Shown here in pieces: positions 47,501 to 56,834 of a stretch of DNA of 64,000 nt. The first letter of the stretch is position 1, and each line of letters opens with the position of its first letter. Location of the stretch: NCBI GenBank assembly GCA_041391765.1, contig JAWKNJ010000024.1, positions 1-64,000 of the forward strand. Reading direction: 5' to 3'. The notes under the pieces were generated by a model. It saw nothing but the letters and a program-made list of their open reading frames with translations. It was not told where the DNA came from and searched no databases. The DNA is from SHAN690 sp041391765 (GTDB taxonomy: Bacteria > Bacteroidota > Bacteroidia > Flavobacteriales_G > Salibacteraceae). Position numbers and translations under genes: made by a program.

Positions 47501-48788
47501 ATTGATGCTAAGCACTGGAATGACAGCAGTTACAAACATTATCCCCTACGGATTTCGAACTTCATGTGAAGGCAGAGCGGAAGCGTTGGAAGAAAGGTGA
47601 TTTGATCTGTAACTGAATTTTGCAGAACGCGGGTGATTTTGTCAGAATTTGGAGGAAAGCTTGAATTCGGAGAGTATTGAAGAAGGCATCACATACAAGG
47701 AAGAGTCTGATGAGCAAAACCAGATTCGTGAGAAAGTGATTATCGATAACTGCATAAAAACGAAGAACCCGACCATTCACGTGGTTGATTCTGGAAGGTG
47801 AAACGCTTCGTTCTTACAGTATTCCTGTTGATGACACATAATGGTTGATGCTGGTGATAAAGCGTTCTGGAGCGATTCTCAAGCTAAGATCCTACGTTCA
47901 GGCGGCATGGCTTCTGGTGACATTACCGGAGGTCTTCCACGTAGGACTGAATTATTCGAGCTTCCTCGAAATCCATCAAACCCAGCAATTGTTTCTGAAG
48001 TTGACGGTATCGTAAGCTTCTGGTAAGATCAAGCGTGGTAACCGTAACGTTGTTGAAACAAGAACCGGAGATGTATCAAAGTACTTCAGTTCCACTTTCA
48101 CGTCACATCCTTCTAGTACAGAGAATGACTTCGTGAAAGCTGGTCAGCCATTGTCAGATGGAGCTATTACTCCAGCTGATATCTTGGCGATCAGGACTCT
48201 ACCGCTGTTCAGGAATACTTGGTGAATGAAATTCAGGAAGTATACCGATTGAGGGTGAAGATCAACGATAAGCACTTCGAGGTGATTGTCTGCCAGATGA
48301 TGCGTAAGGTTGACATCCTCATCCGGGAGATACTAAGCCTTTAGTCAAACGTTAACAAGACTGAATTCATTGAAGAAAACGACCGTATTTTTCGGGAATG
48401 AAGGTTGAGATGTTGGTGACTGAGTTAATGAAGCCTGGGCAGATCATTTCAGCTCGTGGAACTGCAGATGAAAACTCGATGTTGTGCCGCAAGGGCTAAG
48501 AAGGCGGTTGAAGCACGATGCAGTTCGCAACAGGTGAGCCGTTCTTCAAGGTATTACTAGAGCTTCACTTCAAACGGAGAGTTTACTTCGGCGGCATCAT
48601 TCCACAGAAACTACTAAGGTCTTGAACGAGCAGCGTAAATGGAAAGATTGATCAATTGAAAGGTCTGAAAGAGAATGTGATCGTAGGTCACTTGATTCCT
48701 TTGCAGGTAGTTGAAGGAATACCGAAACATCTATCAAGCTGGAAGCCAGACAATGACGATCAAATGGTCGGAACCGGATCAGGAGTAA
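44532..48788 (+). pseudogene. rpoC: RNA polymerase subunit beta', frameshifted throughout (probable sequence errors)
   Basis: It starts MALRKDQRPQSGFNQITISL 28 bases after rpoB. Segments of RpoC appear in order in shifting frames: the zinc-binding CERIFGPTKDYECHCGKYKR and GIVCDRCGVEVTEKKVRRER (44680-44820), LSDSLKGKQGRFRQNLLGKR with VDYSARSVIVVGPDLKLHEC (45560-45680), the catalytic Asp loop, readable as AFNADFDGDQMAVHVP only after frame switching (45945-45985), and GKIDQLKGLKENVIVGHLIP (48640-48710). The best stop is TAA 48786-48788. The span of 4257 bases equals about 1419 codons, as expected. No alternative rpoC is present in the window. Confidence 0.88.
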
Positions 48789-48818
48789 CTTGATGAGGTT
48801 CATCAATAAATCAAGAGT

Positions 48819-49092
48819 ATGGCTGAGGAAGGAAATAGCAAGGATTGATCAGCATAGAGCTTGTTGGAGAGGTAGCACAAGGAGAATATTCAAATCTTGC
48901 TGTTATCACTCATCTGAATGCTGAGTTTATTGTTGATTTTATCAGGCATGATGCCAGAACTCCCAAAGCGAGAGTTGCTCAAGAATTATCTTGACACCAC
49001 AACATGCTAAGCGCTTACTGAAGGCTTTGAATGACAACATTCGAAAGTTCGAAAGTCAGCATGGTGAAATCGAGGATATCGATCCAGAGTAG
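48819..49092 (+). pseudogene. DUF3467 family protein, frameshifted
   Basis: ATG 48819 opens MAEEGNSK. After a frame change the sequence reads ISIELVGEVAQGEYSNLAVI and THLNAEFIVDFIR; after another, MMPELPKARV, then SRIILTPQHAKRLLKALNDN to the TAG at 49090-49092. This is the small (about 90 aa) DUF3467 family, which normally follows rpoC in Bacteroidota; its function is unknown. At least three small indels break it here, in the same low-quality stretch as rpoC. Confidence 0.8.
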
Positions 49093-49150
49093 GCTCCTTT
49101 TCCTATAAACTTCGGTCCCTACAGCCAGCCTAGAAGCCGCACAGGCAGAT

Positions 49151-49177
49151 AAAGGCCATCTCTTCGAGGTGGCCTTT
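49151..49177 (+). terminator. terminator of the rpoBC operon
   Basis: AAAGGCCATCTC (49151-49162) pairs with GAGGTGGCCTTT (49166-49177), one G·T pair, followed by TT. It separates the polymerase operon from the rhs locus. Confidence 0.85.
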
Positions 49178-49321
49178 TTGTTTATACGATGTAGAACTTC
49201 AGCAATCAATAATTAGCACTACCACATGGATAGCCAACGGGCATAATGCATGTAATACCGGACATGATTATCACCTATTTCTATCCTTTTAGCTAGCGAT
49301 TCTTTTCTGTGCAGTAAATAA

Positions 49322-51233
49322 TTGAGAGGACGACTTTACGTTCACTTATTCAAGATTATGCTGACCACAGGATTGCTTTTGGATTGCGTATCTACCTCTG
49401 GTGCCAATTTCGATGTTTATCAATCGCGCCGATGGAGCCGATTATTACTCGGGTTGCGTCAAGCAATTCAACATGGAACAGTAGCTCAACTGAATGGTTT
49501 CCTCCGGGCATCGCCAGATATGGGGTTCCCTGGCAAGATATTGCATATTTTCATTCTGGTGCGACTACAGACTGATTTTGATAATGCAGTTGATCAGTGG
49601 ACTGGTGAACGTTCCGGATATACTGGCACGGTTGATTTATCTGTTGCGATTTGGCGGTTGGTGATGATGGTATACTTGTCGAAGATGGTGTTTTGGTTGG
49701 AGGAAGCGGTACCTGACAATTACGGGTACTTTTACAAGTTGACGTTGGAGCAGACTACATGCTGCATCAAGTATTACGGCAAGTGATGATTTTACTTGCC
49801 AAGGCCTGTTTAGCCGAACAATCGAATTTGCATTAACAAACATGGTTGGTGATCACTCAAGTGTTTCCCTTGATACAAATGATACTCTGTGGAATGTTAA
49901 GGTGGGAAATGATGATGCAAATCCAAGCAAGGAACTTTCAAAAAAGTTCATCGCACATAACCATTGGTAAACGATTTGACCATTAATGAGATGAGATGTT
50001 GAACTGAGCGGGCAATATCGAGTTGAGGGTGATATTACGCAAGCTAACTCATCCAGTCTTTCAGAATAGGTTCTGGATCAATAAGTTTAACGGTAAATTT
50101 CACCCAGCAAATCAGCGGGCAGGTGAATCCCGGAGAGGGCATGTTACCTAGGGTTTTGATTAATAAAACCTCCGGTAATGTGCAGCTGTCCGGATATGTG
50201 AACTTTTCCAATGGACTTCATCTTATGGATGGTCTGATTGATGCGTTACTAATACGAATGTGTTACATTTTATGGTGCTTCCACTCCGATCTACATTGTT
50301 GGTGAGTTTGCTTTGTCAAATTTGAGTTTCAATTCAGGTTCAACGGAGTCAACATTTATTCTTGGCATTGATACGCTTTATAGCATAGACTCCACTTCCA
50401 GGGATTCCATTCTTGTTACAGGAGGACTTTATTTTGATGGTACTGCATCCATATCGATTGATTATGGTACACTGATTATTTAGGAGATATCATTCTAAAC
50501 AACACAGGAGACAGCGGAGGTGGAAGGTACCATATTGGATGGCAGATACAGCACCAGTCAATAGAGAGCAATGTTTCTGCAGGTCAGAGCGTTTTGCCTG
50601 ATCTAATAATTAGCAAAACTGACGGTTTAGTCAGCTGTGATGGTGTGATTTCTATCGCGGTGATTTGAGGAAGATTGGCGGAAGCTTCTTTACCTGGAAG
50701 TCTCAGTAACGTGTTTTTGTTGGTAGCCATCATCAAATCATAAGTATCAGCGACTATGCGTATTCGCCCTTTGATGATCTTGTAATCAATCCATCCGATG
50801 AATGGTACAGCTCGAAAGTGATCTGCTCGTTTTGGGCGGATCTGTGAAGAAGTGAAACGACTCTTCGGACATTAATGTGGGTGATTATGTGCATGGCAGG
50901 ATATTACAATTGATACAAGATTATGAGTAGGCTATATGTATCTTTAAAGGCGAGGATCAGGAAATCGATGGTACAAATGAACGGCTATTACTTCCAACAC
51001 CAGTTTCAGTTCTTATAATGTTGTGGGGCTAACTGCGGATTTGGAAATCGAAGAAACAGAACATTTAGCGGTCTCATTGGATTTGAACGGCTTGCTACTG
51101 GATATGACCGGGATCGATCCTTCAGCTATCATTTTTAGGAGGAGCAAGCGTAGATCCTGATGGCGTGAGCTACTTGTTACTTTGAAGGAAAGAAACGCGT
51201 GAGCCTTCCTTTCAAGGTTCGCTGTCCTCGGAT
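49322..51233 (+). pseudogene. frameshifted N-terminal part of the large rhs gene
   Basis: No long frame exists here, but short plus-strand pieces read as a secreted protein and join the downstream gene. A probable start region is MRGRLYVHLFKIMLTTGLLL, signal-peptide-like (TTG 49322). Further pieces are INKTSGNVQLSGYVNFSNG (about 50160-50220), EFALSNLSFNSGSTESTFIL (about 50300-50370) and HIGWQIQHQSIESNVSAG (about 50530-50585), which have the Ser/Thr/Asn-rich beta-repeat character of surface proteins. The final frame, LSSDLGYSFDR, passes through 51234 without a stop. The exact start and number of lesions cannot be fixed. Same indel-rich stretch as rpoC. Confidence 0.6.
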
Positions 51234-53279
51234 TTGGGATACTCCTTTGATCGCATATCACTGCGTTCGGATATGGAAGATGCGCAGGTTGTTTCGCTTT
51301 ACTATGAATCTGACCAAGAATTGGTTTTAGGCGTTGACAGATATAATCTTCCATCGGCTCAAACCATTGAGGTAGGGTTTAGGATGAATTCGGGAATGGA
51401 TTTGATCTTTACTGTGGAAGTAGACGCAAGCGGAAATTTCGGCACGGTGAATTATTTTGATTACGTCAAAGATGATTTCACGGTTTGGAACAACACCACC
51501 GATCAGAGTGGGTTTATCAGAATTTGGGGCTTAGGAGGAATATTCGCTTATATATGGAGTTATATTCCACCTAATCCTCCGCCAAATGAGCGAAACTGGC
51601 AAATGATCACTAAGTATGATGTCAATGGAAATGTCATCAGCAGGGATCGTGAGTTTATAGACCCACTTGGAAGGCGCGACATGCATTCGAAGAAAAACCT
51701 TGAAACAAATGATGTGATTTCCACCGCTGTAGTTTATGATGACATGGGGAGGGCTGCACTGAATACGCTACCCGCGAAATCAGGAACCGACCTGACATTC
51801 AATAAAAATTTTGTGCTGTATTCCGGTAATAGCTATGATTATAACGATTTCGATGACACTTATATGTATAGCCCCCAGCCATTGGATCACACAGGAACAA
51901 CTTCTCAGCATGTTGGGCGCTTTTACGGAAATGATGGTCCTACCGGAATAGGGCAAACGGACTATCCTTTCACTCGAAAAATTTATTCGGAGGATCCCTC
52001 TAATCAGATTGTTGAGCAATATGGCGCAGGAGATTATGCCTACCCAGGTTCGGAAAGGGGAGTGAAAACGTTTTCCATGGTTGCCATTGATGAATTGGAC
52101 CCTGTTCTTTCCGATGGTAAGTCATACTACGTAGCCACCAACCCAACTGTGCCTTTGGCATCAACGAGTTTATCAGCCACTCTGGAGTTAGTCATGGAAA
52201 AGACGATCACCATCATGCCTGATGGGAAAGAAGTGGTTCAATACACCACGCCCGAAGGGCTGCCTGTTGCAAGCTGCAGATCAGGGCTGTCCAGCAGTTG
52301 CACAACCACCGTTGTCAATGCTCCGATGCGAACAAATTCAACGCGCACCGTAGATGTGCACTTGCCAAATTCAAAACTAAGCACGCTTGTGCTGGAAATT
52401 CCAACATATCATAATGGAAGTTCCACGGTGGCAGTGAGTACTTCATATTATGACTACGAAATTTATGACCTGCGAAACAGGCAGGCGCTGGTATTGGGGA
52501 CAGACTATACCTTGAGCTTAAGCGGAGGTGGAGCCGTAACCTTTACCAGTCCACCTTCAACCGGGTCCATGATACTTCGCGTATCATTGGTCATAGATGA
52601 AGCCTATGAGGAGAGTTTCTATAATTCCGGGTACACGTTTGACGAGATTGATGTAAATTATCAATTAGATTATTCGCATTGGGATTTACGCCAATACGAC
52701 CTCGGGGGAAAACTGCGCAAGCGCATCAGTCCGGAAGAATGCTCCTGTGACCATAGTGGAACTCATGGAAGTGTCTCCACTTTTGAATACGATCACCGCG
52801 GAAGGCTCATTGGCGAAAATCTTCCTGATGAAGGGATAACATGGTATTGTTACGATAACAAGGATAGACTTCGCTTTGCCCAGGATGCCGAGCAGGCCAA
52901 TGATGAGCGATTCACCTTTCATTCTTATGACGATTATGACAGGAACTTGGCCGTGGGCGAATATGCTACTGCCAATGGAGGATTATTCTTTGACGAGTAT
53001 TATTATGGTACGGCTACATCTGCCTACACCGGCACCTCGTCCATCAGCACCGTCATTGATGATCCTGACGGAATATCATCCAGTGGCAACGTGGTGGACA
53101 AGACGGTGTATGCCTATTATCCAGAAGTTGGCCTGAGCTCCATATCCGGTCTCAGTACCACACTTCAAAACAGCCACATGCAAGAATATTTACTAGGACG
53201 CGTAGGCTCAGTGACCCGCGATGATGCTACTTCAGTTACTACTCTTATGATGAGCTTGGCCACCTTCAATTTGAAGTGA
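51234..53279 (+). CDS. rhs/YD-repeat protein, middle part
   Basis: 681 codons in one frame, entered from upstream without a real start (the TTG at 51234 is internal). Near residues 120-260 it has the Bacteroidota Rhs N-terminal signature (ITKYDVNGNVISRDREFIDP, DYPFTRKIYSEDPSNQIVEQ, YGAGDYAYPGSERGVKTFSM). From about 480 come YD repeats (FEYDHRGRLIGENLPDEGIT, WYCYDNKDRLRFAQ). Rhs repeats fold into a hollow cocoon around a C-terminal toxin. The frame stops at 53279 because one base is missing near 53240; the other frame continues YSYDELGHLQFEV. Another missing base near 53309 restores the frame used by the next entry. Confidence 0.85.
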   Translation: MGYSFDRISLRSDMEDAQVVSLYYESDQELVLGVDRYNLPSAQTIEVGFRMNSGMDLIFTVEVDASGNFGTVNYFDYVKDDFTVWNNTTDQSGFIRIWGLGGIFAYIWSYIPPNPPPNERNWQMITKYDVNGNVISRDREFIDPLGRRDMHSKKNLETNDVISTAVVYDDMGRAALNTLPAKSGTDLTFNKNFVLYSGNSYDYNDFDDTYMYSPQPLDHTGTTSQHVGRFYGNDGPTGIGQTDYPFTRKIYSEDPSNQIVEQYGAGDYAYPGSERGVKTFSMVAIDELDPVLSDGKSYYVATNPTVPLASTSLSATLELVMEKTITIMPDGKEVVQYTTPEGLPVASCRSGLSSSCTTTVVNAPMRTNSTRTVDVHLPNSKLSTLVLEIPTYHNGSSTVAVSTSYYDYEIYDLRNRQALVLGTDYTLSLSGGGAVTFTSPPSTGSMILRVSLVIDEAYEESFYNSGYTFDEIDVNYQLDYSHWDLRQYDLGGKLRKRISPEECSCDHSGTHGSVSTFEYDHRGRLIGENLPDEGITWYCYDNKDRLRFAQDAEQANDERFTFHSYDDYDRNLAVGEYATANGGLFFDEYYYGTATSAYTGTSSISTVIDDPDGISSSGNVVDKTVYAYYPEVGLSSISGLSTTLQNSHMQEYLLGRVGSVTRDDATSVTTLMMSLATFNLK

Positions 53280-53355
53280 TCGAAATTCTCAATAATGCGG
53301 CATTTGGACCCTCTTTGGCAGCGGAGACGACTATTTCAGAATCATTGACTACGAT

Positions 53356-55749
53356 GTGGAACCCCGTTTTTGGAAACATTCATATCAGGATCACGGTGCG
53401 CGCATCCGACACGTGTATTCTTATGATAACAACATGGCGTTGACTGGTGTGGAGGTGTATGAAGGAGCGGTGGGTAATGTGACACAGATCGGTGAAGTAA
53501 GCTATGAGTATTCTACCGACTTTAGAATGATCCGCAAGGAACTCGGGGGCGACTTGCAGGGCGTAGACTATACTTACCTGCCCGATGGTAAATTAAAGGC
53601 GGTTAATAGTGCCAGCCTTGGTTATACTCACGATCCAGGGAACGATGGAGGGACGGGAAGCTCCTTTACAACCGACCTGTTCGGATACGAGTTGGACTAT
53701 TATGAAGACGATTACTACAGTGACGATTATGATTTCTTAAGTTCGCTAACTACCTCATTCCCGGGGCCAGAAAATGGAATGATAGGAGCTGTACGTTACA
53801 AGACGAATCACAACTATGCGAGCAATGCCGATTACATTACCAAGACGTCTTCTTCTGTTCAGATTATTTTCAACGCAACGGACGAGTTGATGAACCGCTT
53901 TACCTATGACGACTATGGCCGTTTGGCTAATTCCACGTTCAGCGTTTATCATAACACGAGCACAGCCTCGGCAAACACTTTGACTTCATATAACGACTAT
54001 AAGGTGTTTGGTACGGCTTCATCAGGAACGGCCATAGCCTATGATGATAATGGCAACATTACATCGCTTAAGCGAAACGGCTATGACATTAGCAGTGACC
54101 TGAGCATGGACTACCTGGGTTATACCTACACTTCGGGTACGAATCAATTGAGTGCCATCATTGACAACGCTACCATATCATCCGGGACATATGACACCGA
54201 TCTGGACGCGGCCACATCTAAAGCCTTCACCTACGACAATTGTGGCCGGATGATCACCAGTGCGGCCGAGGCAGTTTCCGACATTGACTATTATTATACC
54301 GGATTGATCAAGAGCATCAGCTACACCGGAGGTGAGCAGGAAGACTATTTTTACGACCATCAGAATCGATTGCTCTACACTGACTTTTATAACGGGATCA
54401 ACACGCAGCGCACGTGGTACATTACCTCTGCCGATGGCACCGTGCACGAGGTGCTTACCCACCTCAGCACCGAAAATGCAGCTCCTTCCGAATATCCTTT
54501 GGACGGAGGCAAAGGCCGCGAAGCCACTTATTTTGTAGACCTGAATGAAACCCACTACGAATTGACCGACCACAAAGGCAACGTGCGCGTGAGTTTTGGT
54601 CTTTCTTCCGGCAACCTGACCGTGTTTAGCTGGGCAGACTATTATCCTTTCGGTGCGCCCATGCCTGGTCGTAATTATTCCATGTCGTCCTACCGCTATA
54701 ATTACCGGGGCGAAGAAAGTACCCCGCTCACCGCGTGGACGCGGCTTCCTTTGCGACAATACAACGGGCTCACAGGCCGTTTCATGACGCCCGACCCTGC
54801 CCGCCAGGAACACAATCCTTATCAGTATTGCGCCAACAACCCCGTGAACCTGAGCGACCCTACAGGTGGTCTATACTTAGGAGCAATGGTTGACATGGTG
54901 GCGGCAGTTGAATTGGCAATGTTCAATTTGTCCTGTTTAGGCCAAAGCATTAAGGATTATGAGTTAAAGGGATTGACAATCTTTGAGTTAGATGGATCTG
55001 CTGGAGGTTCTGGTGAAAACCACGGAGAAAACCCGCAGGCAGATGAGCCCACCACATCGCTCGAAGATGCACAAGCCAGCGGCCTGGATGGGCTGGAAGA
55101 AGAAAACATGGGCAACACGGAAAGCGATGCACAGAATGGACTTGATCCAGACGCCTTGACCAACATAGAAAACAAAGATCTGATGGCGGTGCTTGATGGC
55201 GATGGCAACATGTTCACTGGTATGAGCGAAGTGAATGGCGAGGCGGGTTTTGACTTTGCCAACGAAGAAGGGGTGAATGAAAGTGGAGAACAGCAGCGGG
55301 GGCATGAGGATGGAAATGAGCCAAAATCGTTTTCCCACAGATTATGGGGTAGCATATTTGGCTCAGATAATGATCCAAGTATTGATTATGATGGTGGCGC
55401 GTGGTTTGGAACAAATTTTATTGGGCCGGGGCCAAATAAAGATCCTTATACTCTAGGGTTAAATCCCAAAGACGCGATTGATAGGTCTGCCCAAAAGCAT
55501 GATTATGCCTATTATCGTGCCGGGGCAACTGGCATTTCAGGTGCGCTATTTAACAAAGATGTAATACAGGCTGATGGACAGCTTGCTTCAGATGCATTCA
55601 AAATTATGCAGGGTTATCACAAAGGATCTCTAGATGTTGTTACTGGCTATCCGATATCTGAGCGCACATATAATATGGCAAGGGCTGTATATTCTACATT
55701 CACTTATACTACGACCCAAAAAATAACAGACTATTCACGATTTCCATAA
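53356..55749 (+). CDS. rhs core with C-terminal phospholipase A2-like toxin tip
   Basis: 797 codons continuing the same gene; the first codon given is internal (frame open from about 53311). YD repeats run to about 420, followed by the Rhs core end: HYELTDHKGNVRVSFGLSSG, then RQYNGLTGRFMTPDPARQEH and NPYQYCANNPVNLSDPTGG (about 467-508). After an acidic linker (GENHGENPQADEP..., about 553-650) the tip (about 675-797) contains GPGP (690-693), NPKDAIDRSAQKHDYAYYRA with His715-Asp716, and a later DGQLASD. This order of glycine-rich Ca2+ loop, HD pair and second Asp is that of the compact phospholipase A2-like fold also found in parvovirus VP1. The product is probably a membrane-attacking effector. 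A lipoprotein gene starts 9 bases downstream. Confidence 0.85.
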   Translation: MEPRFWKHSYQDHGARIRHVYSYDNNMALTGVEVYEGAVGNVTQIGEVSYEYSTDFRMIRKELGGDLQGVDYTYLPDGKLKAVNSASLGYTHDPGNDGGTGSSFTTDLFGYELDYYEDDYYSDDYDFLSSLTTSFPGPENGMIGAVRYKTNHNYASNADYITKTSSSVQIIFNATDELMNRFTYDDYGRLANSTFSVYHNTSTASANTLTSYNDYKVFGTASSGTAIAYDDNGNITSLKRNGYDISSDLSMDYLGYTYTSGTNQLSAIIDNATISSGTYDTDLDAATSKAFTYDNCGRMITSAAEAVSDIDYYYTGLIKSISYTGGEQEDYFYDHQNRLLYTDFYNGINTQRTWYITSADGTVHEVLTHLSTENAAPSEYPLDGGKGREATYFVDLNETHYELTDHKGNVRVSFGLSSGNLTVFSWADYYPFGAPMPGRNYSMSSYRYNYRGEESTPLTAWTRLPLRQYNGLTGRFMTPDPARQEHNPYQYCANNPVNLSDPTGGLYLGAMVDMVAAVELAMFNLSCLGQSIKDYELKGLTIFELDGSAGGSGENHGENPQADEPTTSLEDAQASGLDGLEEENMGNTESDAQNGLDPDALTNIENKDLMAVLDGDGNMFTGMSEVNGEAGFDFANEEGVNESGEQQRGHEDGNEPKSFSHRLWGSIFGSDNDPSIDYDGGAWFGTNFIGPGPNKDPYTLGLNPKDAIDRSAQKHDYAYYRAGATGISGALFNKDVIQADGQLASDAFKIMQGYHKGSLDVVTGYPISERTYNMARAVYSTFTYTTTQKITDYSRFP
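54755..54875 (+). repeat. rhs core-end repeat, copy A (in main rhs gene)
   Basis: About 120 bases beginning GACAATACAACGGGCTCAC, encoding the Rhs core end. The first 95 bases differ at only about 6 positions from copy B at 56714-56834. A second shared block (linker, from 55012) lies exactly 257 bases downstream, as it does in copy B. Confidence 0.9.
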
Positions 55750-55758
55750 ATGTGAATT

Positions 55759-56676
55759 ATGACAAGATTAATTACATTCAGCTTTTTAGCATTTATGATT
55801 GGTTGTACGGGATTTGGCAAAACAGACAATGCCATAAGAGGTATCGATATTTCGTTTGACGATCGACAAATTATTTATTGTATTGATCACGGGGAGGGAC
55901 AAGATGCAGGATTGTACATTCACAATACGAACTCAGGATTCAAACAGCGACTGTTGACTCCTCAACCCGGATTCAAATTTTACAACCCACGATTTAGTTC
56001 TACGGGTGATCGTATCGCATTTATTGAAAGTTCGAATGATGCCGGAGGGAGCCGGGTTTGTGTTGTAAATAGCAATGGCTCTGGGTTTAACAGGCTCACC
56101 AATGATAGCAATATTATTACCGAAGTAATGTTTACTTCAGATCAACAATTCTTACTGTACGCTGGGGCATCCGAATACAATAACTACTCGCCAATAACGG
56201 TAAAGAATGCGCATAATTTTGATATATATATGATTAATCTGGAGACATTGGAAAGGAAAAAGCTTACTGATTTACACGCGTATGGGTTGTACCATATTTC
56301 TTCTTTTGACTCGAGTCATGTATTGTTCAAATTGGAAGCGGGTGATGAAGGAGGTATGAGAATGCTTTCGATTGATGATATGAGTATTACATCAATTGAG
56401 CCTAAAGTTGATCTTGTCGAAGGGGATGGAGGATTGTATGGAGCTCCTGCATATTCAATGGAGTATGATCTTTTGGCTTTTACGTTACCATATCGATTAT
56501 ACTATATGGATATGAGAACACGATCACCTATACATGTCGAAAGTTGTCGTAGTCAAGAGAGCATAAGTTTTGTTCGTTTTTTTCATGATCAGAAAAAATT
56601 GTTATTTACCCGCTTTAATGATAGCAGAATATATACTGTAGATATTGAGACAGGACAAGTCCAATTCGTTAATTGA
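55759..56676 (+). CDS. beta-propeller lipoprotein, candidate immunity protein for the PLA2-like tip
   Basis: 305 aa. Lipoprotein signal with the lipobox FMIGC (Cys16). The rest is a TolB/PD40-like propeller with repeated blade motifs (NPRFSSTGDRIAFIESSNDA; VMFTSDQQFLLYAGAS; YSMEYDLLAFTLPYRLYYMD). It begins 9 bases after the rhs stop, the position where immunity genes normally sit, and a periplasm-facing lipoprotein would suit protection against a phospholipase. The immunity role is inference; it could instead be an unrelated propeller protein. Confidence 0.75.
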   Translation: MTRLITFSFLAFMIGCTGFGKTDNAIRGIDISFDDRQIIYCIDHGEGQDAGLYIHNTNSGFKQRLLTPQPGFKFYNPRFSSTGDRIAFIESSNDAGGSRVCVVNSNGSGFNRLTNDSNIITEVMFTSDQQFLLYAGASEYNNYSPITVKNAHNFDIYMINLETLERKKLTDLHAYGLYHISSFDSSHVLFKLEAGDEGGMRMLSIDDMSITSIEPKVDLVEGDGGLYGAPAYSMEYDLLAFTLPYRLYYMDMRTRSPIHVESCRSQESISFVRFFHDQKKLLFTRFNDSRIYTVDIETGQVQFVN

Positions 56677-56713
56677 ATTTTTCGATACCAATTTTCTGCT
56701 CGTTTGACCTTAT

Positions 56714-56834
56714 GACAATACAACGGGCTCACCGGCTGTTTCATGACGCCCGACCCTGCCCGCCAGGAACACAATCCTTATCAATATTGTGCTAACAACC
56801 CGGTGAACCTGAGTGATCCCACAGGAGGCCTTTA
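56714..56834 (+). repeat. rhs core-end repeat, copy B (orphan cassette)
   Basis: Near-identical copy of 54755-54875. Homology starts one base after the T of an in-frame TGA (56713-56715), which replaces the CGA (Arg) of copy A, so the cassette cannot be translated from upstream. TGR is changed to TGC in the motif. Confidence 0.9.

Noticed and set aside
44532..48788. Programmed frameshifting or a split polymerase gene in rpoC
   Set aside because: There are far too many shifts, in both directions and at unrelated sequences, and the same pattern continues into three other genes.
54178..54813. 211-codon minus-strand open frame
   Set aside because: It lies antisense to the conserved Rhs core, is rich in Gly/Arg/Val as expected of a mirror frame, and resembles no protein family.
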